Shown: positions 31,875 through 41,744, numbered from the stretch's first letter. The stretch is 64,000 bases of DNA from Myxococcus xanthus (GCF_006402735.1 NZ_CP017174.1:7172001-7236000), one strand, 5' to 3'. A program made the numbers and translations. The notes: generated by a model not told the origin, from the letters alone.

Positions 31875-33184
31875 GCGGCGGCGTCCAGCCTCGGCCGGTA
31901 CTCGTCGGCCAGACGCTCCATCTCCAAGGCCAGCCGCTCGCCATCCGCGAGCAGCAGGCCCTTGAGGCGCGCGCGGTTGCCCAGCGTGAAGAACACGCGG
32001 ATGTCGTGCTGGAGCGACTCCCAGCGCTCGGCGAAGTACAGGGTGAACAGCGCCAGCGGCGGCACGGCGAGGAAGACGGCCACGGCCAGGAGCGCGCTTC
32101 CCCACACCGCCGCGGCGGCTGTCAGCACGCCCCACCACACCAGCGCCACCACGAAGGCGGTGAGGAACTTCACCGTGGCCTGCACGTCCAGTTCGGCGTT
32201 GCGGCTGGCGAGCCGGGGCAGCTGGTAGGGCAGCCAGAACAGGCCCAGCCCCAGGGCGAACAGCGGCAGGCCCAGCACCAGCGCCAGCACGTTCTTCACC
32301 ACGAAGGGCACCACGTTCCCCGGCCGGTACACGAGCGCCAGGTCCTCCGGCCCCGTCGCCTGCACCAGCGCCATGCGGTGCCGGAAGTCGGCGAGCTGCG
32401 CGCGCAGGGGCTCGAAGCGCTCCGGCTCCTCGGCGCGGAACATCTGGACGCCGCGCGCCCACAGTCGCAGGCGCTCCGCGTCGAGCGCCCCACCCTGCTT
32501 GAAGGCGAAGAGCTGCTCGGCCAACTGCGCCAGCGGGAGGTCCGCCCACTGCTCCAGGTTGAGCGTCACCGCGCGAAGCCCGCTGGCGATGCGCTCGGTG
32601 AGGGCGCGGACGGCATCGGGCTCCGCGGCGGCGTCCGCGGGCAGGAAGGCCTGCACTTCGATGGCGGGCCCCACGTCGATGAGCACCTCGCTGCGGAACA
32701 CGTGCTTCTCCGCGTAGGTGAGCCCCACGGGGACGATGCGCACCGGAGCCCCGGCCTTCGCCGCGCTCAGGGCAATGCGCGCCGCGCCCGTCTTCAACTC
32801 CGCGAGCCCGGGCTCGGAGTGGCTCTTGCCCTCGGGGAAGATGGTGATGGCGCGCCCCTGCACCAGCGCGCCCTTCGCGGCATCCAGCGTGCCTTCATTG
32901 CCGCCCATCTTCGCCGGGTCATCCTGCTTCCGGTACACCGGCAGCGCGTCCAACCCCTTCAGCAGCCAGCCGATGACGGGCATCCGGAACAGCGGCGCCT
33001 TCGCCAGGAAGGTCACCTTGCGCCGCGTGAGGATGAACACCAGCGCCGGGTCGATGAGGCCATTGGGGTGGTTGCCCACGAAGAGCACGGGGCCGTCCGG
33101 CTCCAGCGCCGGGGCATTCACCTTCACCCGGTAGAAGAGTCGGAGACACAGCGCCACCACCGCACGCACGCACGCGTAGAACAC
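31865..33184 (-). CDS. 1-acyl-glycerol-3-phosphate acyltransferase family protein (PlsC domain)
   Basis: 439 aa from a GTG at 33184, which has no obvious ribosome-binding site, so the start is uncertain. The PlsC domain is in the first ~200 residues: block I VGNHPNGLIDPAL near 36-48, block II-type LPVYRKQDD near 80, block III FPEGKSHSEPG near 116, block IV IVPVGLTY near 148. In block I there are five, not four, residues between His and Asp (NHPNGLID), a form also seen in yeast-type glycerol-3-phosphate acyltransferases. The C-terminal half has two membrane hairpins (~285-310 and ~325-365) and a basic/acidic tail. It acylates glycerophosphate or a lysophospholipid at the inner membrane; the exact substrate is unknown. 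Confidence 0.9.
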   Translation of the reverse strand: MFYACVRAVVALCLRLFYRVKVNAPALEPDGPVLFVGNHPNGLIDPALVFILTRRKVTFLAKAPLFRMPVIGWLLKGLDALPVYRKQDDPAKMGGNEGTLDAAKGALVQGRAITIFPEGKSHSEPGLAELKTGAARIALSAAKAGAPVRIVPVGLTYAEKHVFRSEVLIDVGPAIEVQAFLPADAAAEPDAVRALTERIASGLRAVTLNLEQWADLPLAQLAEQLFAFKQGGALDAERLRLWARGVQMFRAEEPERFEPLRAQLADFRHRMALVQATGPEDLALVYRPGNVVPFVVKNVLALVLGLPLFALGLGLFWLPYQLPRLASRNAELDVQATVKFLTAFVVALVWWGVLTAAAAVWGSALLAVAVFLAVPPLALFTLYFAERWESLQHDIRVFFTLGNRARLKGLLLADGERLALEMERLADEYRPRLDAAAQP

Positions 33185-33206
33185 GGAGGAGACTGTACTC
33201 CACGTC

Positions 33207-33731
33207 TCAGGGATACCGGTCCACCACCTGGATGACGCCGGTGTTGTCCTGCACCACGGAGAAGCCCTTCATCGGGCTCGGGTAGGCAATCAGGCCCTCG
33301 CCGTCCTTGTCCCAGCGCGAGTCCAGGAGGATGCCGCAAAAGGGCACCGACATCGCCCCGGACTCCGGCAGGAAGATGCGGTCATACCGGCCGAAGACGC
33401 GGTGCTTCGTCACGTACAGGCGGCCGCCGATGCGCGCGCCGGGAAGCTGCTGCTCGCCCTGCTCGCGCGGCAGCGCAATCACGAAGCTGTAGTTGTAACG
33501 CGCCGGGCCCGGGTGGTCCTGGATGGCATCCACGATGACGGGGACCTTGTCCCCGGGCTTCAGGCCCAGGCGCTCCATCTGCAGCAACGCGCCCCGAGGG
33601 CACGTCCCCTCTGGCGGCATCCACTTGGGCCGCGCTGGCCCCTGCGAGGACGCGGAGGTGGTCCGGCAGCCCGCCGCAACCAGGAGCCCCAGGCCCACCA
33701 CCGTCCACCGCAGCCAGCGCATGCGCACCAT
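33207..33731 (-). CDS. lipoprotein, function unknown
   Basis: 174 aa. There are two candidate ATGs, at 33731 and 33722; a GGGAGG just before the first fits the second ATG better. The signal ends in VAAGC (Cys22 from the first ATG). The mature domain includes VPVIVDAIQDHPGPARYNYS, GGRLYVTKHRVFGRYDRIFL and VPFCGILLDSRWDKDGEG. The pattern of beta-strands suggests a small barrel. Neighbours are the acyltransferase (22 bp downstream) and the Omp85 gene (8 bp upstream), so it is probably cotranscribed with the outer-membrane assembly genes. Confidence 0.75.
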   Translation of the reverse strand: MVRMRWLRWTVVGLGLLVAAGCRTTSASSQGPARPKWMPPEGTCPRGALLQMERLGLKPGDKVPVIVDAIQDHPGPARYNYSFVIALPREQGEQQLPGARIGGRLYVTKHRVFGRYDRIFLPESGAMSVPFCGILLDSRWDKDGEGLIAYPSPMKGFSVVQDNTGVIQVVDRYP

Positions 33732-33739
33732 CGCCTCCC

Positions 33740-36700
33740 TCAGAACGTCCCGATGCTGAAGTGGAACTGCGTGGTGGCCTCATTCACCGACTCGTCCGGG
33801 TCCAGGTTGAAGCCCACATCGAAGGCCAGCGGCCCCACGGGCGTCACGTAGCGCAGGCCCGCGCCCGCCGTGTAGCGCAGCCGGCCTGGGTCGAACTGCG
33901 TCCGGTCCAGCCACAGGTTGCCCGCTTCGACGAAGAGCCCCAGGTCCACGGAGGACAGGGCCGGCAGGCGCAACTCCGCCTTGCCCAGGGTGAAGAGCTC
34001 GCCGCCCTGGCTCGCCGGCACCTGCCCCGCGAGCACGGCCTTCAGCTCTGCGGAGCACCCCGACGGAGAAATCAGCGCCCGGCAGTCGCGCAGCCGCTGC
34101 TGCAACGCGCCGCGGACGTCCTCCGGCAGCACGCCGTCCTCGCGGAAGCCGCGCAGGCTCGAAGAGCCGCCCAGGTAGAACAGCTTCGAGCCAATGGCCT
34201 GGGCATCCTCCTCCAACGGGATGATGGTGCCCGCGCGCGCGGACAGCGCCACGCTCGCCCGCCGCCCCAGGGGGATGTAACCACTGAGGCTGCCCGACAG
34301 CTTCACGCCGTCGATGGGGTACGCATCCACGCGGTTGCCCGCTACGTCCGTGGGACGCACGCTCAAGCCACGGGTGAACTCCGCGCTGGAGACGAACACC
34401 ACGCCTCGGCGAGGGTTGGCCGGGTCGTCCCGGAAGTCGAGCGTGGCGGAGGGACGCAACGAATGCAGCGCGAAGTCGCCGAACGGGTAGCGCAGCCGCT
34501 CCCGGTCGGCGCGGTTGAGCAACTCCAGCACGCCCGCGCGCGAGCGCAGCCGGTTGTTCTCCACCTCGTAGGACAGCGACAGGTTGAGCCACGTCGCCGC
34601 GGCCCAGTCCATGGCGGCCGCCGCCGCGAACCGCGAGGACACGTAGGAAGGCCGGTGCACGCGCTCGCCAATGAGGTCCAGGCGGGCGCCCACCTGCAGC
34701 GGCAGCAGGAAGAACAGCCGCGGCTGCGCCAGCGCGAGGTTGCCCCGGCCTCCCAGGCCATTGAGCCCCTGGAGCTCCACGTCACAGCCCGGAGCCGGAC
34801 CACCACCGGGAGCCGTCTGCTGGCAGGCGATGCGCCGGTCCCGAGACAGCGCCTCCGCGCTCCAACCCGCGTAGTTGATCTTCCCGCGCGCCAGCAGGCT
34901 GAGCCCCAGCCCGTCCAGGTTGCGGTAGGCCGTGTCGAGCGTGATGCGGGGACCATCCACCAGGAAGTAACCGCCAGACACCTGGCCATCCAGCCGGGGC
35001 CGCTCCTGGACCGTCACCAGCACGTCCTTGGTGTCCTCGCGCCGGGTGGGGTCCGCCAGCGCGATGTCCACCTGACGGAACACGCCCAGGCGCGCCAACC
35101 GGCGCTGGCCCTCCGTCAGCTCATCCAGCGCGACGGGCTTGCCCTCCTCCACCGCGAGATTGGCCAGCACCAGGTCCGGGTCCGTGCGCGTCAGGCCCTG
35201 CACCAGAATCTTCCCGACCTTCACCTGCGGGCCCGCGTCCGCGCGGAAGATGACGGTCGCCTGCGTCCCGTCCTCGCCCACGCCCGTCTCCGTGGTGACG
35301 CGCGCGAAGAGGTAACCCTGCCGCCCCAGCTCCTGCTCCAGCGCCTGACGCGAGGACTCCACCGTGTCGAAGCTCAGCGGCGCGCCCTCGCGCATGCGCC
35401 GGCCCATGACCCAGGCCGTCAGGCCCGGTGGCACACCCTGGAAGTCCACCTTCACCAGGCGCGCCTGGGGGCCCTCCTCCACGTCGAAGTCCGCGACCGC
35501 CGTGCGCCCCACCACATCCACCGTCAGGCCCCGGAACGCCACCACCGCGGAGAGGAAGCCCTGCTCGCGGTAGGCCTCGTTCATGGCCTCCACGGCCTCC
35601 AGCCACGCATCCTCCACGTACACAGTGGACGCGGGCGGCGGCGGCGCGACGCCCGGGAGCTCCGGGCCGTGACGTCCCTCGGTGTTCAGCGGGTCGTCGA
35701 GCATCCGCAGGTCCAGCTCCGGCCGCGTCATGCCCGCCAACACCCGCTCCGCGAGCAGCGCGCGCAGCGTCTCCATTGGCAGCCCGTGGTTGCCGTGGAA
35801 GCGCACGTCGGCCACGCGCAGGGGGTGCCCCTCCTCCACGTCGAACACCAGCGCCGCCACCTCGCCATCCGAACGCAGCACCTCGCGGGGACGCACGCGC
35901 ACGTCGTGGAAGCCGCGGTAGCGGTAGAAGACCTCCATGCGTCGCGCGAGCCGGCCAGCGACGACCTCGTCCATGGGCTCCGAGACGTCGTGCGCCAGCA
36001 CGCGCTCCAGCACACCCGGCGGGAAGTGGCGGTTGCCGTGGAAGCGCACCACGTAGCGAGGCCCCGCCATCAGCGGCACCGCCACCGACGCGAAGCTGCC
36101 CTCCACCAGCACCGCCGGCGCTCCCACCTGCGCACGCCAGTAGCCCTCGCCGCGCAGCAACGTGCGCAGCTCTTCCAGCGAGTTGGACAGACGCGCCCGG
36201 TCGAACACCTGCCCCGGCTGCAGCGCCAGCACCTCCAGCAGCCGGGACAGCGGCAGGCCAGGGCTGCCAGAGAAGGTCACCTGCCGCACCCGCGTGGGCA
36301 GACCTTCGTCCACGGCGAGCACCACCGCGATGCCATCCGTCACCGGCTCCTGCGTCACCGAGACTCTCGCCGAGTCGTACCCCTTGCGCTGATACGCCTG
36401 GAGCACGGACGACACCGCGCCCTGCAGCTCCTCCGCGTCCAGCGGCCCGCCCTCCAGCAAGCTGCTGGCCTCCAGCAGCTCCCCATCCGACAGCACGGCG
36501 TTGCCTTCGAAGCGCAGCCGCGCCAGCCGCGCAACGGGCGTGAGCTGGAACATCAGCCGCACCCCGCCTCGCACCGGCTCCGTGCGCGCCACCACGTCCG
36601 TGAAGCGGCCCGTGGCCCACAGCCGCTCCACCGAGCGCCGCACCGCGCCCGGTGTCAACGTCTGCCCCTTGCGCACCGCCACCAGGTCGCTCAGCCCCTG

Positions 36701-36913
36701 CGCGTCGGCGCCTCCGGACAGGTGCAGCTCCACGGCGATGACTTCGGCGCCGAAGCCACCGCCGTCGTCCGCCTGCGCGCGCGCCGCGCCCGGCACGAGG
36801 ACGCAGAGCACCAGCGCCAGCACCGCGAGGGCCCGGACTACTCGACCTCCCAGCTCAGCTTCAGCTCGAGCCCGAGGTTTCCAAACGAGGCTTCGTTGTT
36901 CTCGTTGTCCCAC
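33740..36913 (-). CDS. Omp85-family outer-membrane assembly protein (BamA/TamA-like), many POTRA domains
   Basis: 1057 aa if the GTG at 36913 is used. That start overlaps the TamB-like gene by 76 bp, and a later GTG at 36823 is possible. The signal peptide ends near GAARA (residue 46). By eye there are seven POTRA repeats between ~55 and ~690, each closing with a strand such as VVLAVDEG, LVFDVEEG, ADFDVEEG or VLVTVQER. BamA has five. The C-terminal ~360 residues are the 16-strand barrel type: the loop-6 motif is LRGFRE in GGSSSLRGFREDG, and the last strand is FHFSIGTF. It inserts or passes proteins or lipids at the outer membrane. It is cotranscribed with the TamB-like gene, here placed after tamB rather than before it. 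Confidence 0.88.
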   Translation of the reverse strand: MGQREQRSLVWKPRARAEAELGGRVVRALAVLALVLCVLVPGAARAQADDGGGFGAEVIAVELHLSGGADAQGLSDLVAVRKGQTLTPGAVRRSVERLWATGRFTDVVARTEPVRGGVRLMFQLTPVARLARLRFEGNAVLSDGELLEASSLLEGGPLDAEELQGAVSSVLQAYQRKGYDSARVSVTQEPVTDGIAVVLAVDEGLPTRVRQVTFSGSPGLPLSRLLEVLALQPGQVFDRARLSNSLEELRTLLRGEGYWRAQVGAPAVLVEGSFASVAVPLMAGPRYVVRFHGNRHFPPGVLERVLAHDVSEPMDEVVAGRLARRMEVFYRYRGFHDVRVRPREVLRSDGEVAALVFDVEEGHPLRVADVRFHGNHGLPMETLRALLAERVLAGMTRPELDLRMLDDPLNTEGRHGPELPGVAPPPPASTVYVEDAWLEAVEAMNEAYREQGFLSAVVAFRGLTVDVVGRTAVADFDVEEGPQARLVKVDFQGVPPGLTAWVMGRRMREGAPLSFDTVESSRQALEQELGRQGYLFARVTTETGVGEDGTQATVIFRADAGPQVKVGKILVQGLTRTDPDLVLANLAVEEGKPVALDELTEGQRRLARLGVFRQVDIALADPTRREDTKDVLVTVQERPRLDGQVSGGYFLVDGPRITLDTAYRNLDGLGLSLLARGKINYAGWSAEALSRDRRIACQQTAPGGGPAPGCDVELQGLNGLGGRGNLALAQPRLFFLLPLQVGARLDLIGERVHRPSYVSSRFAAAAAMDWAAATWLNLSLSYEVENNRLRSRAGVLELLNRADRERLRYPFGDFALHSLRPSATLDFRDDPANPRRGVVFVSSAEFTRGLSVRPTDVAGNRVDAYPIDGVKLSGSLSGYIPLGRRASVALSARAGTIIPLEEDAQAIGSKLFYLGGSSSLRGFREDGVLPEDVRGALQQRLRDCRALISPSGCSAELKAVLAGQVPASQGGELFTLGKAELRLPALSSVDLGLFVEAGNLWLDRTQFDPGRLRYTAGAGLRYVTPVGPLAFDVGFNLDPDESVNEATTQFHFSIGTF

Positions 36914-39900
36914 TGGGCCTGCGCGGAGAGTCGGTCATCGAAACGGTACTCGGCCCGCGCCCGCGTGCCGCGCCCGCTCACGGGTTGCGTCATACCGATT
37001 TTAAGCTGCTCGCTCAGGAACTTCGACTCCAGTTGCGCGGTGGGCTCCGCTTGCCGGGTGGCGTCGTTGTAGGTGGTCGAAATCTGCAGGGACAAATCCC
37101 TCAACACCGGATTGCTGGGCAGGAAGCGCTGGAGCTGCCGGTCCAGGCCCGACACGTTGAAGAGGGCCTCGGCCGCCAGGCCGGCGCTCGCCGAAGCCGC
37201 GGTATCCTGGTCTGACGAGGTGAAACCCAGGGTGAGAAGCGAGACGATGTCGCCCTCCACCAGCGCCGGCTCCGAGGAAAGGAGAATCTGCGGGTCTGAC
37301 GGCTTGCCGAAGGCGTGCAGCTTCACCACGTACTCGCGCACCTGCGTCTGGGCCTGGACCTCGAAGATGGGGTCGATTTGCGTGGGGTCCTGGAACTCGA
37401 GCTGCCCCTGACTGATGGTGAAGGGGTTGTTCCGGAAGAAGGCCTGGCTGCCCTCGGCCAGCTCCACCCGGCCCAGCAGTCCCGGCCGCAAGTCCGTCCC
37501 CGTCAGTCGCACGTCCCCCAGCAGGCGGGCCTTCGCCAGGTTGTTGTCCACGCGGACGTCGCCGAAGTGGACGTTCACGTCCCAGATGACCCAGGGCTTC
37601 GGAGGCTCACCGGACGATGAGGACGAGCCCGCCGCCAGGTGGGTGGTGCGCTTCTGCATCGTCTTCAGCAGCGCATCCACGTCCAGCGCCTTCTGGTAGC
37701 GCATCTTCACGATGTCCATGCCACCGGTGACGGTGAAGCCCTTGGGCGGACCAATCACCTGGAGCAGGCCGGAGAAGGTCGCGGGCAGGTCCTCCGTGAG
37801 CCGGTAGGGCACCTCGTCCAGTTGGATGGTGAGCCCCAGCCGCTGCGGCAGGAAGCGCTCCAGCCGCACGTCGCCGCGCGCGGACACGCGGCCTTCGTTG
37901 AGCTGGCCCTGCAGGTGCTCCACCAGCACGCGCTGGCCCGTCATCTCCACGCGCCCGGCCATGTTGCGCACCTGGACGGGCCAGTCCCGCAACGCCAACC
38001 GCATGTCGAACAGCTCCGCGGAGCCGACCACGGAGGGCTTCTCCAGCGTCCCGGAGGCCTCGGCGTCCACGGTGATGCGCCCGGAGGAGCGCTCCACCAT
38101 GGCGGGCATCAACGACTCCAGCAGACGCAAATCCAACCCGCCCCGCAGCGTCACATTCAGGCCGCGCGGGCTCATCCACCCGCCCAGCGACAGGTCCACG
38201 TGCTGCCCCGTGAAGCGGAAGGGCTGCACATCCGTCCGCCCGGCCGCGTACGCCAGCACGATGGGGCCCGCGTTCTCCCCGCGCAGGTCGTCGCGGGAGA
38301 GGACCAGCCGCTCCACGGTGGCATTCACTTGCGAGCCCGCGGGCTCCAAAAGCAGGCCCTTGGCGCTCACCGTGCCCGACAGGGCCCCGCTGACGCCCGC
38401 CCACAGCGGCGCGTCCGGCAGCAGCGGGCGAATCTCTGGCAACGAGAACGAGCCCTGGGCTTCATAGGGCCAGTTCTCCTGCACCTTCATGCGGATGCGG
38501 CCGGTGGCGTCCCGGAAGGGGTGACCCCACACCTCGAAGTTTTTCCCCACCATGCGCCCGGTGAGGTCCATGGCGCCCAGGTTCCGCTCGGCGAAGGTGA
38601 CGCGCGGCGCGCGCAGCGTGACGTCCACCACCGGCACGTCGGCGGTGCCCGACACAACGCCGTCCATCACCATCGTGCCCTGAATGCCCATGCGCTCGGC
38701 GAGCTCCGGGTCCACCGCCTCGGCCAGCGACAGGCCGTCTCCGCCGAAGCGGTAGTCCAACCCGCCCGCGAACGCGAAGGTGCCCTCCGCCCAGGTGCGG
38801 CCCAGCGGCCCCGTGAGGGTGGTGCGCTCCAGCACCATCGCCTTGCCATCCACGAAGCGCAGCCGCGCCGCGCCGTCACCCATGCGCCGCCCCAGGTACG
38901 TGGTGTCCTTGACGTCGAACGCCACCAGCCCCTCCAGCTTCTCCACGGGGCTGTCCACCTCCACGCGGCCGGTAGCCGTTCCCCCCAGCGTGCCCTGCAT
39001 CACCGCGAGCGACGGACTCAGGCCCGCCACCACGTCCACCAGGTCCTCGTTTCGCCCCTGGGGGACGTTCACCTCCAGGCGCAGGTTGAGCAGCCGCCCG
39101 AAGGACACGCCCGCCTTGCCGTAGTACTGCGTGCGCCCCTTCTGGCCGGAGAAGGCGGGGAACGTGAGCAGGTTGTCCTTGTAGGCCAGCTTCCCCTGCA
39201 TCACCCCCAACGACAGGTTCCAGAACTCGAAGTCGCGGAAGGACAGGCCCGCCTCCACCTTCACGTCCGCCGCGGGTCCCGTAATCGCGTACGTGGCGTG
39301 GCCCCGTCCGGCCCAGGGCAGGCCCGCGATGTGGCCGAAGTCCGCCAGGTCCACGTCGCCCTGCCCGTGGATGTCCAGGCCCAGCCCGCCCGCCAGCAGG
39401 AGCACGACATCGCCCGTCACGCGCGAGTGGCCCACCTCCGCGTTGACGTGGCTGAAGGCCACGCGGTCCGGCTGGAGCTTCACCTGCGCCTGCGCGCGGG
39501 CCTTGTCGAACTCCAGAATCGTGAGCCCGTCCTTAGGCTGCGTGTCGAACGCATGTGTGGCCAGCACGAACTTCCCGGTCCGCAGGTCCAACGGGCCCGA
39601 CAGGGAGAAGCGCGGCAGCAGGTTGCCGGACAGCCGAGCGTCCAGCGTGGCCGGGAAATCCACCCAGGAACCCTTCACGCCTGCCCGGTCCAGGATGCGG
39701 CCCAACGACGCGTCCTCCGTCGTCAGCGACACCTCCAGCGGGAAGTTCGGCGTGAGCCCCAGCCGCCCCGTCGCGCGCACCTTGCCCGCGCCCACGGGCA
39801 GGGTGAGCTCCTCCAGCCGGACGTCTTCACCCGAGTACGACAGGCGCGCGTGCAGGTTCGTCGGGCCGAAGTCCCCGTAGCCCAGGCTGTTGCCCGACAG

Positions 39901-40767
39901 CTCCAGCGACACCGCGGGGGACGCCACCTTCCCCGCGATGGACACACGCGACCAGAGGTGCCCTGTCGCGGGGCTGGGAATCAGCCGCGCCTGGTAGAGC
40001 GCGCGCAGCGGGAGGAACACCTGCGCGTCCAAGGCCAGCCGCGGCGCGCACAGCGAATCCACGCGGCCGGACACCGTGGTGGTGATGTCGTCCAGCGACA
40101 CCTCGGCGCGCTCCAGCTCCAGCAGGGCCTCGTCCGGGTCCAACGCGCCCGCGATGACCAGCTGCCCTAGCGCCAGCTCGCGTCCGTCCGGGCCCAGGCG
40201 CACCCGGCCGCGCCGGGCCTCCACGTCCAACTCGATGACACCCCACTGCTCGTCCCAGCGGACGTCCAGTTCGTCCACCTCCACGCGCCGGCCCTCGGGC
40301 AGCGCCAGGCGCAGCTCCGCGCCGGAGATGTCGAGCTTCGCCACGCGCAGGTGCTCGAGCGGCTCCAGGAAGCAGAAGTTGGATTTGGGCTCGGACGGTG
40401 CGGAGGGCTGCGACAAATCCAGCGCCACGCGCGGCCGGGACGCCTTCACCTGGGCCAGCGTCAGCCGGCCCCGAAGCGGCTGGAGGAAACCAAGCTGCAC
40501 CTCCGCCCTGTCCACGGCCACCAGCGGCGAGTCCGTGCCGGGAAGGAACAGCGAGAAGCCGTGCACCACCACGCGGGAGCCCAGCGGGTCCAACTCGCAG
40601 CGGCCGAGCCCCACGTCCAGGCCCAGCACGTCGGGCAGGTGCCGGCGGCCCAGCGTGCACGCCACCTCCCAGGTCTCCGGCATGCGCAACAGGAGCACGC
40701 TCCCCGACAAGACGAGGAGCACCAACAGCAGCGCCCTGCGCGCACCGTGGCGGCTCTGAGAGGACAA
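36838..40767 (-). CDS. TamB-like translocation/assembly module protein (DUF490)
   Basis: 1309 aa. A TTG at 40767, 5 bp after the ATPase stop, is the likely start. A single N-terminal membrane anchor (~12-30) precedes ~1000 residues of repetitive beta-strands (AsmA/TamB-type groove), as in VTLRAPRVTFAERNLGAMDL. The conserved C-terminal DUF490 domain contains ILLSSEPALVEGDIVSLLTL, and the protein ends in a barrel-like strand (LGLELKLSWEVE). Such proteins form a hydrophobic bridge across the periplasm, for outer-membrane protein assembly and for phospholipid transport. It is adjacent to its probable Omp85 partner. The symbol tamB is not assigned because myxobacteria may have more than one such protein. 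Confidence 0.87.
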   Translation of the reverse strand: MSSQSRHGARRALLLVLLVLSGSVLLLRMPETWEVACTLGRRHLPDVLGLDVGLGRCELDPLGSRVVVHGFSLFLPGTDSPLVAVDRAEVQLGFLQPLRGRLTLAQVKASRPRVALDLSQPSAPSEPKSNFCFLEPLEHLRVAKLDISGAELRLALPEGRRVEVDELDVRWDEQWGVIELDVEARRGRVRLGPDGRELALGQLVIAGALDPDEALLELERAEVSLDDITTTVSGRVDSLCAPRLALDAQVFLPLRALYQARLIPSPATGHLWSRVSIAGKVASPAVSLELSGNSLGYGDFGPTNLHARLSYSGEDVRLEELTLPVGAGKVRATGRLGLTPNFPLEVSLTTEDASLGRILDRAGVKGSWVDFPATLDARLSGNLLPRFSLSGPLDLRTGKFVLATHAFDTQPKDGLTILEFDKARAQAQVKLQPDRVAFSHVNAEVGHSRVTGDVVLLLAGGLGLDIHGQGDVDLADFGHIAGLPWAGRGHATYAITGPAADVKVEAGLSFRDFEFWNLSLGVMQGKLAYKDNLLTFPAFSGQKGRTQYYGKAGVSFGRLLNLRLEVNVPQGRNEDLVDVVAGLSPSLAVMQGTLGGTATGRVEVDSPVEKLEGLVAFDVKDTTYLGRRMGDGAARLRFVDGKAMVLERTTLTGPLGRTWAEGTFAFAGGLDYRFGGDGLSLAEAVDPELAERMGIQGTMVMDGVVSGTADVPVVDVTLRAPRVTFAERNLGAMDLTGRMVGKNFEVWGHPFRDATGRIRMKVQENWPYEAQGSFSLPEIRPLLPDAPLWAGVSGALSGTVSAKGLLLEPAGSQVNATVERLVLSRDDLRGENAGPIVLAYAAGRTDVQPFRFTGQHVDLSLGGWMSPRGLNVTLRGGLDLRLLESLMPAMVERSSGRITVDAEASGTLEKPSVVGSAELFDMRLALRDWPVQVRNMAGRVEMTGQRVLVEHLQGQLNEGRVSARGDVRLERFLPQRLGLTIQLDEVPYRLTEDLPATFSGLLQVIGPPKGFTVTGGMDIVKMRYQKALDVDALLKTMQKRTTHLAAGSSSSSGEPPKPWVIWDVNVHFGDVRVDNNLAKARLLGDVRLTGTDLRPGLLGRVELAEGSQAFFRNNPFTISQGQLEFQDPTQIDPIFEVQAQTQVREYVVKLHAFGKPSDPQILLSSEPALVEGDIVSLLTLGFTSSDQDTAASASAGLAAEALFNVSGLDRQLQRFLPSNPVLRDLSLQISTTYNDATRQAEPTAQLESKFLSEQLKIGMTQPVSGRGTRARAEYRFDDRLSAQAQWDNENNEASFGNLGLELKLSWEVE

Positions 40768-40772
40768 AGCCG

Positions 40773-41717
40773 CTACAGCTTACCCAGCCCTTCGAGGTAG
40801 CGGTCGATCTCCGCGAGGTCCACCTTGCTGCTCGCCGTCCTGGGGAGCGTCGACGCCGAAGCGCTCGGCCGCTCGGCCGCTTGCCCGGCGGGCGTGTTCA
40901 CCCCGAGCAGGCCCAGGTTCTTCCCGATGCGATGCACCAACTCCGCGGACACCGTCTGCTCGCGCGCGAGGAAGGCCTCGAAGAGCGCGTTGTCGCACAG
41001 CGTGTTGATGACGCGGGGCGAGCCGGACGAGTGCTGGTGCACGGCCAGCAGCGCCTCCGGGCTGAAGGGCATGCGCGGGCAGCCCGCGAGCCGGAGGCGG
41101 TGCTTGACGTAGGCCTCCGTCGACTCGGCGGTGAAGGGCTCCAGCCGGTAGCGCATGGCCACGCGCTGCGCGAGCGGTGGGTCCAGCTTCAGGTTCTTTT
41201 CGATTTCCGGCAGGCCGAAGAAGACGAAGGAGATGAGCTTGCGCTCCGGCACTTCCAGGTTGAGCAGCCCCCGGAACTCCTCCATCAACTCGCGCGTCTC
41301 CAGCATCTGCGCCTCGTCGATGAGGACGACGGCCTTCTTGCCGGACTCGTAGATTTGGAGCAGCCGCTGATAGAGCTGCGACAGCAGCGCCAGCTTCTCC
41401 TGCGCCGGATTCTCCACACCCAACTGCAGCGCGATGCGGCGTAGCAGCCAGTTGGCGGTGATGCCGGAGTGAATGATGACGAGCAGCGCGGCCTCGTACT
41501 CGGACTCCGGAAGCGAGTCGAGCATGCGGCGGGCCAGCGTCGTCTTCCCCGCGCCGATGTCCCCGACGAGGATGGACAGGCCCTTCATGTAGCTCACCGC
41601 GTGCATCAGCCGGGTGAGCGCCTGCGAGTGCTGCGCCGAGTTGTAATAGAAGCGGCTGACGGGAGCGTTGGAGAAGGGCTCCTGGGTCAGCTCGAAGAAG
41701 TCCAGGTACGTAGTCAT
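40773..41717 (-). CDS. ExeA/GspA-like AAA ATPase
   Basis: 314 aa from the ATG at 41717. It begins with YLDFFELTQEPFSNAPVSRF, the typical ExeA opening. Walker A GDIGAGKTTLAR is near 53-64, Walker B AVVLIDEAQML near 129-139, and FRGLLNLEVPERKLISFVFF and the Q/R-containing LPEIEKNLK follow. The helical lid ends near 270, then a Ser/Ala-rich linker and the tail EIDRYLEGLGKL. ExeA of type II secretion also has a membrane helix and a peptidoglycan-binding domain that help secretin assembly. Neither is seen here, so it is cytoplasmic and must work through a partner. It lies between sgmX (27 bp) and the TamB-like gene (5 bp). Confidence 0.88.
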   Translation of the reverse strand: MTTYLDFFELTQEPFSNAPVSRFYYNSAQHSQALTRLMHAVSYMKGLSILVGDIGAGKTTLARRMLDSLPESEYEAALLVIIHSGITANWLLRRIALQLGVENPAQEKLALLSQLYQRLLQIYESGKKAVVLIDEAQMLETRELMEEFRGLLNLEVPERKLISFVFFGLPEIEKNLKLDPPLAQRVAMRYRLEPFTAESTEAYVKHRLRLAGCPRMPFSPEALLAVHQHSSGSPRVINTLCDNALFEAFLAREQTVSAELVHRIGKNLGLLGVNTPAGQAAERPSASASTLPRTASSKVDLAEIDRYLEGLGKL

Positions 41718-41744
41718 GGGCTCGCCGGACCTCGCGGGGTGCAA

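Noticed and set aside
33761..37072. 1103-codon open frame on the plus strand, opposite the Omp85 gene
   Set aside because: Antisense shadow of a strongly supported coding gene, with no domain and His/Arg/Gln-rich composition.
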